DNA of 64,000 nucleotides from the NCBI GenBank assembly GCA_023548195.1, contig JAJHZJ010000694.1, positions 620,001 through 684,000 of the forward strand, in the 5' to 3' direction. The DNA comes from Bettongia penicillata ogilbyi (Eukaryota; Chordata; Mammalia; Diprotodontia; Potoroidae). The notes beneath the pieces are model-generated. The model was not told where the DNA came from, did no database searches, and was given only the letters and a program-made list of their open reading frames with translations. Numbering within the stretch: position 1 is the first letter of the stretch; the number at the start of each line of letters is the position of its first letter. The translations under genes were made by a program, and so were the position numbers. Below, piece by piece: positions 22,090-31,084 of the stretch.

Positions 22090-24690
22090 AAAAATAAAAA
22101 TTGAGCAGAAAAAATTACAAAAAAAAAAAAAGGAGGGAATTTTATTCATTTTACAATGTCCACAAATAAATTACATTTTTAGCCATGTGTACTTGATCGA
22201 AGCAAGCTACTTATGTAGCACAGCTAATTATTACAATGTATTTTGCTTCTCAAAATCTAGGTAGATCTTGCTCTACAAGGGAAAACAACATTTGCAAGCT
22301 AGCATAATGGGAGACTGACTAAGTCAGAGAAATTATATCCATGCACCAAAATTTCTAAATCTACTTTTGTCTTCACATTTCTAGCTCTATGGGCCCAACG
22401 TGAGAACAGCATCAGCAGTCTAGGGTTGGTTGTAGAATTTCTTGATAGCATGCAAAAATTTACTTAGCCCTTTCTTAGTCCAAATAATTCCTCCAATTTA
22501 TAAACTACCTGATCATAAATTGCATTCCTTAAGCACCTACTATGTGCAATGAACTACAAAGTTACCTAAAAATACATACATATGCAGAAAAAAAAAGCTT
22601 TTAAAGTATAAATATATAGTTTATACACGTTTCTCAATATTAAGAGATCCTATTTTAATACAGAGTCCTGTACAGATGAAAAACTGAAGACAGGACAGTC
22701 CAAGTTCTGGTTCATCTCTATGAATCAAAACATTGTCACAGCTTTATGAATTGTGATGTGCCCAGAAAGGAGGGGGAAAATGCGTATTGAATTCTTTACA
22801 GTACTCGGACTGGGTGGAAAAGAATGTTCCTCCCTGGGCTGGATTTTGCCTTGGCTATTCCATATTCATGTAAGTCGTGCCAGGCCAAAAAAACAGACAG
22901 TCAGCACAAGCTTTCAACAACTCACCCACATCCATTAAGGATTTTACATTGAAACTTCTACCCTGCTTGAAAAGATAGAGTGAGTACAAAGAGGCACAGG
23001 TACCTAGCTCACAAAGGTCCAGGGCCCAATTCAAAACAGTTACTGCCTACTCTGACTAAATAGTGGGCATCCCACAAGGATGACATTTTATATCTCTACT
23101 TTGGGAAATTTGACAGAAGTGGGAAGGGGAGGTTCCACATTGAATCGGTTAGGGAAATGCTCTCCAAAACTCAATGACAAAATATCTGGTTCCCGCAGAG
23201 GGCAGGGAGAAGGGGACTTCGAGGAGGAATGGGTAAAGGGAGGGGAGGAGGGTGAAAACCAAACCAGTTGCTTGGCATAGTGCAAAATAAAGGGGCTCTT
23301 ATTTTCCTACAGTAACAGGCTGTATTGATATCATACATCATCTGATTTGAATGGCCGATTGCCTAAAGTTAATTCTGACAGTAGATGATTGGTACAAGGA
23401 AACCTACAGTAACTACTAAAATCTGCTGACTACATGAGCCGAAACAACCAGCCCTCAAGGTATACTTCTGAAAAGCTCAGTCAGTTTCCTCATAGAAGCT
23501 CCAGGTTGGACAGCAACAGCACAAAAGACTTGCAGGATAGTTAGAAAGCACAATGTAAAAGGTGGCTGGGAAAAACATCTTTACAAGAAGCTTGCAGTAC
23601 TGCCATCCTTAGGTCTGAAACTGTAATTCAGTGGAGGGTCTCTTTCTGCCTTACACTGCTGAGAATAAGAAACCTTTTACCAGTACTCTTTATGTATGTG
23701 GGGGTGGGTGGGAAGGGAATGGGTGGTGATTCTAATTCAAGAAATAAATTCTAAATCAGCATCAGCCATCCTTTTCTTACTACATTACTTTTCTACTCTG
23801 ATTATTCTGCAAAACTATGGCATGCAGATACTTTGAGAAATGGTTTAAAAATACTTGGCAGGTGGTCCATCCAGGCATAGAGTAAAAATGCCAAGCTTAA
23901 CCTTTCTATAATAGATGCAATTTATTTATATCACATCCCAGAGTCTTCCCACAAGACGAAACCTACACTGTGAGTTCTGAATATTAAATTTTCATATTAA
24001 AAACTGAAAGAGCTAAATTAAAAGCAGTTTATTTGGGAGTAATAAAAAAAGTCTTGGTTATTTCAAATAATCGAGAAATTAAGTTTTCTGTGTACAAAGA
24101 AGTCTTTTTATTCGCTTTCACTTGTTTATTTATACTGAGAGGTGTTATAATCAGGGTGTTTTGTTTTGTTTTGTTTTTTGTGAGAAAGAAAGTAATCAAA
24201 AGGCCTTATGATGCCAGTGAGAGATAGTCTTAGCTCCAGTGCAGATGCTATTGATATTGTAAAAAGGTTTCTTTTACATGGCATTAGATCTGGAGAATGT
24301 ATCATATTGATCTGAAAATAAAAAGCTTGATTTTTTTAGTACAATCAACCCTTCCCTTCATAAGCACTTAAATACACTACAAAGTTGTGGGGGGTTTTTT
24401 AATTGAAGTAGAGTAAACAAATTATATTTGAAGAGCATTGCTATTTTAGCGACAAACTGAAGATTTGTAAGCTTTTTTTTTGGCAGCAAGTCAGGTAAAA
24501 TTCTAAAATAAGTCTTGCTCTTTTAAATTTAGGCCAAGTCTACCTTTAATAGCTCTGATAAAGCTTTAAAATAGAATTTTATACCATAACTTTATGTTTT
24601 TTACTGCATTCGAGTAGCTAAAATTATATTTCTCATACTCCACTGTGGATGAATAAGAATGAAAATGCAAACTAGAGATCAGTAAAGTAT
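22090..24690. other. Repeat-poor intron interval; no exon recognised
   Basis: Apart from a short reversed L2 end near 22,520-22,560 and an A run near 22,118, about 2.5 kb lack recognisable transposons. Low-complexity tracts include (TTTTG)n near 24,160. Small open frames on both strands lack exon signals. I looked here for the miR-378a hairpin, recalled to lie in the human PPARGC1B first intron, and did not find it. Confidence 0.4.
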
Positions 24691-24696
24691 TATAAG

Positions 24697-24766
24697 ATAT
24701 ACACACATATATATGCACACCCACATATATAAACATACATATATGTGTACACACACACACAAAAGC
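24697..24766. repeat. Compound (TA)/(CA) microsatellite
   Basis: Interrupted TATA and CACA steps ('atacacacatatatatgcacaccc...gtgtacacacacacac') over about 70 bp. Confidence 0.9.
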
Positions 24767-24769
24767 ACC

Positions 24770-26215
24770 TATTTCTTAGAGCTGAACATTCTGATCTTGC
24801 TGTGTTTAGCGCCTACCAAAATAAAAAAAGCTTAGTAGGTTTACTTTTTTGTATTATCCTATAGAGATTCTCCAATATATCAATGTCTTCTCCCTAATGA
24901 TGCAGGTATCTCATTTGTTTCTGTATTTTATCCCATTTTTGAAAAAAAAAATCAATATTTCAAATAATCTTCCTTTTTCCACCATACAATTAAACTGCAG
25001 TAGCAATAACATGTATACCTTCCAAAATCACCGTAAGATAACCAGATCCAAAAGGCAACACCTGCAGGTCTTTCACTAATTCTATCTGCGTTTCTTTTCA
25101 ATATGAACAGTTTTTTTTTAATGTTTAAGTTTACGGAGAAGGTGATTTTCCCCTAAATCTTATTAAACTAACTTTATAAAAATGGAACTGGTTTAGACCT
25201 GTTTTAAATGTTTCTATCTTTTTAAAACATCTTCTTTTTCTTCTCTTTCTCCACCATTTCCCTTTTATACTCCCCCCCTCCCCCCATCCTACCCACTTCC
25301 TTTGGTTTCTAAGGAGGTTTCACGTGATTGCCAGTCTTGTGGAAAGAATCAGGCAACAGCCCTTCCTAAAATCTTTCAAATAGCTCGTTACTTTACATCT
25401 CAATTTTTTCAAACGTATATAGAACATTATATAATTGTGATTCTGTGCCATCTCATGTGTCATTCACATGTTTCCTCCACTCCCTGCCTTTCGAAGGCAG
25501 GAGGAGTACCCGGGGCCACCAGGTGCAGACCACAGGCAACACACTGTAAACTTATCATAATGCATCTGGTTCTTGGACTAGTTGGGCGCGTGGCGCTGCT
25601 GAGGAATCACGATTCCTGATTTTGACAGTCCGTGGCTTTCAATAGGAGAATGTCCTAACGGCGTGCGAGGCTGGTTCTGACTCATGTTAGGTCTACAGCA
25701 AACCAGCCCAAGAAAGACCCACAGACGACACACACTGCACACACTCGGAACGGCAGGCTTTGCAAATCTTTTAATTGTTTTTTCTATTTGGAGCAGGATA
25801 GGGGAAGTTAAGGGAACGAATTAGGGGTGGGGGTGGAAACACAGTTCTGCTGCTAATAAGCAAAACCGAGTGACAAGCCCACAGCCTCCCTTCAGCTAGT
25901 CCCCTTCGATCCTGTCTACTCTAGGGAGCGTTTTCCATTACCCACCCCCACCCCACAGAGCACACGCATCTTTCTTCTTTCCCCGCCTCTCCATCCCGCA
26001 CAACTACAGGGTCGGCCAAGCCAACATCAAGGCTTCTGCCAGACATCAAGTGCCTTCCAAGTTTCTACTAATAGATTCTCCTCTCTGCCTCTCTCCACCC
26101 GCTTGGTTGTATGCTTCGAACCCCAGACACCAAAGTTCAATATTTATTGGGCTGTTTAGGGCACACATGGGTCGGAGCTCCAAAACTTCCCCCAACCCTT
26201 CCCTAAGGAATAAAA
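24770..26215. other. Transition from AT-rich intron to CpG-rich DNA; no gene recognised
   Basis: AT-rich to about 25,450, then a rising G+C with isolated CpGs. Two short perfect hairpins sit close together: ctgcctt/aaggcag with a 3-base loop near 25,484-25,500, and aggaatc/gattcct with a 2-base loop near 25,600-25,616. The 105-codon frame at 25,302-25,619 has no domain. Confidence 0.4.
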
Positions 26216-26247
26216 AGACGCTGTTCAGACTCCCTCCTCCCTCACAG

Positions 26248-26297
26248 GCAGCGGCGGCGGCGGCAGCCGCGGCGGCGTTGGCATTGGCATTGGCATT
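26248..26297. repeat. (GGC)n followed by (GGCATT)n
   Basis: About ten GGC/GCC triplets are directly followed by three to four 'ggcatt' hexamers. Translated plus-strand reading gives an alanine run and then Leu-Ala repeats, minus-strand reading gives Met-Pro repeats. Neither has further protein support. Confidence 0.9.
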
Positions 26298-26698
26298 GCT
26301 GCCTGTCTGGGGCTCTCTCCGCCTGCTAGTTGCTTGTACTGCAAGAATTCTCCAAGGCTCCCCCGGCCGGCTTTATGTATTATTAACTCCCGTGGCAGTG
26401 TGTGGTTTCTTGATCCCTCGCTATAGAGGTGAAACCTTAAACTGGCAACTGCTAGTTTGGGGATTTCAGTTTCCTGGAAACTGGTGTGCCGGGGGTGGAA
26501 GGAGAGGTGGGGGAGACTAAGGGGGGGGCGTTGGGATAAAGAAGACTGCACGTTTTTCCATGAGCTCAGCAGAGCACGCTGCCCACCCACAGGGGAGGGC
26601 GAGCGCGCGAGGGGGAAAGCCAGCCCCGCGGGCGACTGGGCAAGGGTGGCGAGCTCTGCTCCTCGCAGTAGTCGCGCCCCCCGCCCCCTGTAGCCACA

Positions 26699-26740
26699 CA
26701 TACACACGCGCGCACGCGCGCACACACACACACACACACA

Positions 26741-26813
<73 letters not shown>
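26699..26813. repeat. (CA)n microsatellite with a CG-containing leader
   Basis: 'cacacgcgcgcacgcgcgcacac' leads into about 48 CA units with one CTCA interruption. The whole 115-bp tract alternates pyrimidine and purine almost perfectly, the best Z-DNA candidate in the window. Several long open frames on both strands are generated by this array. Confidence 0.98.
26709..26720. promoter_or_regulatory. Perfect match to the NRF-1 consensus
   Basis: Bases 26,709-26,720 read cgcgcacgcgcg, a perfect match to YGCGCAYGCGCR. NRF-1 is a mitochondrial-biogenesis regulator and a PGC-1 partner, which would fit the gene call. However, the site sits in an alternating CG/CA tract, where such a match can arise by simple repeat mutation. 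Confidence 0.35.
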
Positions 26814-26815
<2 letters not shown>

Positions 26816-26997
26816 CGGCCCGTGCGCGCTCCGCCTGACAGGCACGCGGACACCTGACCTGGGAATCCCACGCGCTGGAGGCCGCTCCAGCAGGCGGCAC
26901 GTTGCTGCCTAGCAAGTTGGACGCAGCATCTCTCCTTAATTTTTTTTCCTAAGGCTTTAACTTTTCCCTTCGCCAGCCCTCTTCCCTCCATCCCTCC

Positions 26998-26998
<1 letters not shown>

Positions 26999-27037
<39 letters not shown>

Positions 27038-27052
27038 TACATACACTCACAC
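26999..27052. repeat. (CA)n microsatellite
   Basis: About 16 CA units followed by degenerate CTCACATACATACACTCACAC. It has the same orientation as the larger array 190 bp to the left. Confidence 0.97.
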
Positions 27053-27580
27053 TTCCTCTACCTCCCTCCCGGTCCCTACCTCGTTCCCTCCCTCTCTACT
27101 TCACCGTGTAGTTTACAGATGACAGATGCCTGGAGACTTTCACCAAACAAGCAGTGGGGGCAGCAGACTACAACAGTTACTTAATTAAAAGGCTTTTTTC
27201 CACCCCCCGCTCGGGGCTCTCTCCTAGGCTCCCAGAATAGCTTTTACACCAGGAGACACGATCCACCCTGCTCTCTCTTTCAGGTACCCACCCGTTTTGG
27301 ACACCCCGTCTGCCTGCTCTCCCCCCCGCTTTTTTTTTCACGGTATCCCCTCTCACTTCGACGAGTCTACCCTCCCCCGGCAACCCCCAAGGCAGACTGG
27401 CATGTACACCTAGAGGCAGAGAACAGCTCCCAGGGAAGGGATGCAGCCAGACTGCATTGCACAGTCATCAAAGTTAAGTGGGGGTGGGAGGGGGATAGGT
27501 GCGGGGGCGCAGAGAGAAGCCTCAACTACTCCCACCCAGACCGGGTCAGGGATGCTTTACTTGCATATGCAGCCATTTTA

Positions 27581-27627
27581 GGGGAAGAAACGGGTTGGGG
27601 GCGGAGGGGGTGGGGGGGAATGGGACA
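27581..27627 (+). other. G-quadruplex-prone G-tract cluster
   Basis: Runs of three to eight G separated by short loops lie between 'aggggaag' and 'gggggggaa' (gggtt, ggggg, cggaggggg, tggggggg). Similar G-runs on the plus strand lie at about 28,107-28,132 and 28,883-28,938, so the template strand of the minus-strand gene is G-rich across its promoter. Confidence 0.6.
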
Positions 27628-28164
27628 AGGAAAGGGGGAGAGGTTCTACTGCCAGCAAGCAGCTTGGGGCTTGGATCCCACCCATCCACCTCCAGGACCC
27701 AACTAGCAGGCAAGCAGGCTGCAAGAAGGAACGGGCAAAAAGCACCGGAGGAGACTTAGGAGGTTTCGCTTGAGTTGCCTTGTTGTGCCTGGAGTTGTTC
27801 GGGGTAACGCACCAGCTCCATCCTCTGGATCTCGCTGGCGAGGGGGGGCTGCTAATGGGAGGGGGAAGGGGTTGTGAAATTGATGGAAGATTGGGGAGGG
27901 CGGGGGAGGGAGGGGCGAGAAAGACCCATCGCGATTGGAAAGCTATCGTTCCTATCCCCCTTTCCACGACGTTCCGTTGTGCAGAAACACATACACAGAC
28001 TGAGCAACCCACTTCGCCGCCGCCACCCCCCACTTCCCTCTCCAGCCTTTTGCATCCCCGTGGAGTGCTAAGTGGGTTCGCGACAGGGAGGAGAGGAGGG
28101 GATCGAGGTGGGGGGCGGGGGGAGGTGTGGGAGAGAGATAAGAAACCGCTTCCAGCCACGGGGC

Positions 28165-28170
28165 TCTTAC
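28165..28170 (-). other. 5' splice site, CAG|GTAAGA
   Basis: The minus strand reads CAACCAG|GTAAGAGCC. The match to the U1 consensus is perfect from -3 to +5. It closes the coding exon in phase 0. Confidence 0.9.
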
Positions 28171-28254
28171 CTGGTTGTAGGAGGTTTCCCAGGAGGAGCT
28201 GTAGTTGTAAAAGAAAGAGGAGAAGGCATCTTCCGATAGCCCGCAGCCTGCCAT
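28171..28254 (-). CDS. PPARGC1B: First coding exon, probable PGC-1beta (PPARGC1B), partial gene
   Basis: The exon encodes 28 codons beginning MAGCGLSEDAFSSFFYNY and ending ...SYNQ, closed in phase 0 by a perfect donor. The start ATG has A at -3 and G at +4, a strong Kozak context. The recalled human PGC-1beta N-terminus also begins MAG, has CG, then an acidic run, then SSFF-NY, and its first exon also ends at a Gln after a similar length, so the identification rests on this motif order. Relative to human, two residues after MAG are missing and the last ten are diverged (WET before SYNQ). PGC-1beta is a nuclear coactivator of ERR, NRF-1 and other receptors and drives mitochondrial and lipid-metabolism genes; the domains that do this are encoded by later exons outside the window. 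The match is short, so another gene cannot be excluded. Confidence 0.65.
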
Positions 28255-28310
28255 CCTCTGGATGCAAACAAAATGGGGAGGAAAAAAAAACAACACAACA
28301 AAAAAGAATC
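28255..28310 (-). other. Pyrimidine-rich 5'UTR or cryptic 3' splice site
   Basis: Immediately before the ATG the minus strand reads a long T-rich tract (28,310 down to about 28,266) and then GCATCCAG|AGG ATG. This is a strong acceptor-like signal (polypyrimidine tract, CAG|A). Either the 5'UTR is simply T-rich, or the coding exon is spliced from an upstream noncoding exon. A donor-like CG|GTGAGC on the same strand at 28,646-28,641 would give an intron of about 385 bp. The recalled human gene has the start codon in exon 1, which favours the simple T-rich explanation. Confidence 0.35.
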
Positions 28311-28432
28311 TCTCCAAAAAGGAAAAGAAAAGAAATGCAAAAGGAACCTCTCAACTCTTCTCCCTTCCTGGGATTTTTACTGATGCTGCAACCGTTACTA
28401 AAGACTGAACCTAGAGGTTTGCCTTGACTTCT

Positions 28433-28456
28433 GCTGCCGCCGCCGCCGCTGCTGCC
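28433..28456. repeat. GCC/CTG triplet run in the presumed 5'UTR region
   Basis: 'ctgctgccgccgccgccgctgctgcc' on the plus strand reads as GGC/AGC triplets on the gene strand, about 180 bp upstream of the start codon. Such GC-triplet runs are common in vertebrate 5'UTRs. Confidence 0.85.
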
Positions 28457-28468
28457 GGTACGGGTGGG

Positions 28469-28523
28469 TATGTGTGTGTGTCTGTGTGTGTCTGTGTCTC
28501 CGTGTGTGTGCGTGCGTGTGTGT
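28469..28523. repeat. (GT)n microsatellite, interrupted
   Basis: TG steps with CTG, TC and CG interruptions. On the gene strand it is CA, the opposite orientation to the arrays at 26.7 and 27.0 kb. Confidence 0.95.
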
Positions 28524-28589
28524 ATTCAGAGGGAGAGAGAGGAGGGGAAGAGATGAGGAAGGGAGAGAAATGAGAGACTGGATGGAGAG

Positions 28590-28637
28590 CAGAGTGTGTG
28601 TGTATGTGTGTGCGTGTGTGTATGTGCGTCTGTTTGT
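28590..28637. repeat. (GT)n microsatellite, interrupted
   Basis: 'agtgtgtgtgtatgtgtgtgcgtgtgtgtatgtgcgtctg' is a second GT array 70 bp from the first, probably once one array or a local duplication of it. Confidence 0.93.
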
Positions 28638-28674
28638 GGAGCTCACCGAAGAGCCAAAGCCTGAAGACGGAGCC

Positions 28675-28682
28675 GTCACGTG
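28675..28682. promoter_or_regulatory. E-box GTCACGTG
   Basis: The palindrome CACGTG occupies 28,677-28,682 with a GT 5' flank, the form bound by USF, MYC/MAX and MiT/TFE factors. It sits about 420 bp upstream of the start codon in CpG-rich DNA. A palindromic hexamer has appreciable chance frequency; position is the only support. Confidence 0.4.
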
Positions 28683-28882
28683 GGGCGCGCTGACTCCGCT
28701 GCTGGGGACAGCCTGTACTACAGACCCTGCTACTAAATCACCCACAGCCGCACGACCTTTACATCCCCCCACTACCGCCACCCCCCCCCCCCACCTCCTC
28801 GCGCCCTCCCTCCGGGCCAAGGCTGGCAGGCTGCGCCAGGGAACTAGTGGGGCGCGTGCTGGACCCGCTGCTGCACCGGCTT

Positions 28883-28938
28883 TGGGGGGCGGGGGCGAAG
28901 GGGGGGGACGGAGAAGGGAGAGAGTCGGGGGAGGGGTG
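28883..28938 (+). other. G-tract cluster
   Basis: Runs of five to eight G (ggggggcgggggcgaaggggggggacgg...cgggggaggggtggg) make this another quadruplex candidate on the plus strand. Confidence 0.6.
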
Positions 28939-29139
28939 GGACGCACAGGTGCTTTTCCTGCCGCCCCGGGGATCCAGGTCTCTTTCCCCCTTCCCTCTCC
29001 CTCCAAATCCGAGTTTCATTCGACTCTCATTAAAGACTTTTAATTCTGGCGATGCTTTCTTGTGTTGTTCGCTTTTCATGGACAAGGCAGAGCCTCCCAA
29101 CCTCGGGGACGTGATTTCACACAGTTAATACGTCGGGTT

Positions 29140-30730
29140 TTCTATCTTCCCACCCCCCCACTTCTCAATACACTTATGCAGCAGCCGACACCCCCTCCTA
29201 GCCCCAATACCTCCCATCCCAAATTAAACCCCACTTCCTTTTCCCCTGTATGCTGTAGTTAAGCTAAGTCTATGCTACATCAAACTAGGCTAGGCAGAGA
29301 ATTGGAAAGTAGATTTAGGGAACAATGCTGCCCCAGCAGGGAGAAAGGCTAGATGGCTTTAATGGGTCTTTTCCATCTCTAGTTTGGCATTCTGTTGATT
29401 TAACTGTAAAAATAACATGAACATAATTTTAAAAAATGTTTTAAGTTTCTCCACTAAGATCCAGTCAGTATTATGCAAGATTTGTTAAATCGAGCCCCCT
29501 CTAAGAATTTTTTTTTTTAAAGATAGAAATAATATGATCATTTTCCAAAGGCAGAATTCTAGGACCGTTTCTGCCTCTCCTAATAAGTGGGTAGCTGAAA
29601 GTAATATCTGCAGTGACAACTTCCTTACTTCTTGGCCTTTTACTGTCCATAAAGGTGCTCCCAATAAATAAATAGAGAAACAATTATGTTCATATGAAAA
29701 AGCTCTTACAAATAATTGTACCTCCAGGAGGAAAGTTGGAGAGGTATCTTGAAGATAAATAGAACATATATTTTTTTTCCTGATTTTTCCACATACTGCA
29801 CATTTTTATGCAAACATATTTGTTTTCCCAAGAGTTCAACTGTTCCTCTTGTAAATTCCCCACTTGAGGTCATAATCCTCTGTGACATAAACATTTCCAC
29901 AGCAACTCCAGTGATGTCACAAATATAGTGTTGTGATTTCAGATGGGAAATAAAACAAGATTACAAAGTACCTTAAGGAAGAAGGACACTATTTTCTTTC
30001 CGATGGCATCAGCAGTAATAGAAATGCAGAAGACAAGACAGCAGAGATCTGGCTAAACGTCTTTCTTTTTCTAAGATTGTCAGTACATGTTTTTCAAAAA
30101 TATGTCCACTGATCTTTAAGAAAATAGGTTGTCACTCTCTTGTATGATTGTGAAGGAAAGTGTTTTGAACTGCTGGTCCCTAATGGGAGTGGTTAGGGTA
30201 GATTTCAATTAAGAGAATAGAATTTCCTGAAATTGGTGTCCAGATCTGACATTAGAATAACATGGAGAGGCACATTTTAATGCGTTCATCCTAAAGCTGA
30301 ACAGTCTTTGAGAAGCTTTGACGACAAAATAGTTTTCAAAATTAACATGTTCCCAAAATTACATGCAGTTCACATCCACACCCACCTACCCTAAGCGCAT
30401 TTTCCATTCTTTCTTTCTTTCTTTCTTCCCCCATATTACCAGACTAAGAGAATGTAAGAATCATCCACAAACACTCCTCACCCCTATCTATCTCCTGGGA
30501 CCCATAAAGGAGGGAAGAGGAAAGGAAAGGTGTCTCAAAATACTTTTAGGCCTAATGCGCAATTTGACTTCATTAAGTTCTCTACTTTATTTCAATTTAG
30601 ATGTACCCTGATTTATTTTTCCTTCAGATGGGGCACCTCTAAATTTCTTAGCTGTTTACATTTGTCCTTTTTCTGCTCAGATTTTCAGTTTCATCCCTGT
30701 GGGGATCTTCCCAGTGTAAAAGTTCCTTCC
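29140..30730. other. 5' flanking DNA; no gene or clear transposon
   Basis: About 1.6 kb of AT-rich sequence without recognised repeats except a (CTTT)n run near 30,409-30,427. It could contain distal promoter elements. The small open frames on both strands look incidental. Confidence 0.4.
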
Positions 30731-30734
30731 ACCA

Positions 30735-30825
30735 ACAGATCTTAGAGAGTTGCCTGGGACGCTGAGATGTTAAATGACTTGTCCAAGGTCACACAGCCAG
30801 TGTGACTACTAGAGCATATAATCTT
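30735..30825 (-). mobile_element. MIR fragment, reverse orientation
   Basis: The core 'gttaaatgacttgtccaaggtcacacagccagtgtgac' is the conserved reversed MIR segment. Confidence 0.7.
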
Positions 30826-30959
30826 TTTTCACTTTGTCAATAGGTTCATTTTAATCTTCAGCTCAAAAGGTTTTCATGAGCTATTGGCTTATAAAGATGT
30901 AACTAGATCTAACCGTGTTTGGTCAAAGCCACAGGCCCCTTTCACAGGGAAGGGTGGCC

Positions 30960-31081
30960 TCATAAACAATAGGTATACAGGGCTGTGCTTAGACCAGTTC
31001 TTCTGAAGGAATCAGAGAATTCATAAACAATAGGTATACAGGGCTGTGCTTAGACCAGTTCTTCTGAAGGCATCAGAGAAT
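30960..31081. repeat. 61-bp tandem duplication, one mismatch
   Basis: The unit beginning 'tcataaacaataggtataca' and ending 'atcagagaat' occupies 30,960-31,020 and is repeated at 31,021-31,081. Only one base differs (gaaggaatc versus gaaggcatc). The near identity indicates a recent event or a short assembly duplication. Confidence 0.97.
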
Positions 31082-31084
31082 TCA

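Larger units (their letters stand above)
1..28170 (-). other. PPARGC1B: Presumed 5' part of intron 1 of the minus-strand gene
   Basis: Everything to the left of the splice donor at 28,169-28,170 is downstream of the coding exon on the minus strand. No second exon was recognised: no frame to the left carries an obvious continuation with the acidic, LxxLL-containing character expected of the next PGC-1 exon. The human gene, as recalled, has a first intron of tens of kilobases, so an intron longer than 28 kb is unremarkable. The interval is repeat-rich below 17.5 kb and repeat-poor from 17.5 to 25.6 kb. This call depends on the exon identification. Confidence 0.55.
26220..29135. promoter_or_regulatory. 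CpG-rich promoter region
   Basis: G+C content and CpG frequency rise sharply here and fall outside. The densest CpG clusters are near 26,560-26,920 and 27,780-29,030. It contains the minus-strand coding exon, multiple G-tracts, an E-box, triplet GGC/GCC runs and four CA/GT arrays. It is the only such region in 64 kb, as expected for a single housekeeping-type or widely expressed promoter. No convincing TATA box was identified. Many long open frames on both strands are by-products of low stop-codon density. Confidence 0.85.

Noticed and set aside
22690..22715. Weak similarity to the miR-378a core
   Set aside because: Only about ten bases match and no partner arm can be folded beside it.
26050..26520. 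Plus-strand 156-codon frame with an alanine run
   Set aside because: The alanine and Leu-Ala runs come from the GGC and GGCATT repeats. The flanks have no protein-like conservation that I can recognise.
26225..27042. Long open frames on both strands (74 to 206 codons) over the CA arrays
   Set aside because: They are translations of (CA)n/(GT)n as Cys-Val or His-Thr runs in G+C-rich, stop-poor DNA. No domain, no matching splice structure.
27578..28354. Minus-strand frame of 258 codons overlapping the coding exon
   Set aside because: It is in a different frame from the ATG-GTAAGA exon and reads low-complexity Pro/Ser. The 121-codon frame that does contain the exon reads through the splice donor and begins at a non-ATG codon.
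28474..29043. Plus-strand 189-codon frame as a divergent gene from the CpG island
   Set aside because: It starts in a GT array (Met-Cys-Val-Cys) and continues through low-complexity Pro/Gly. No donor site or domain supports it.
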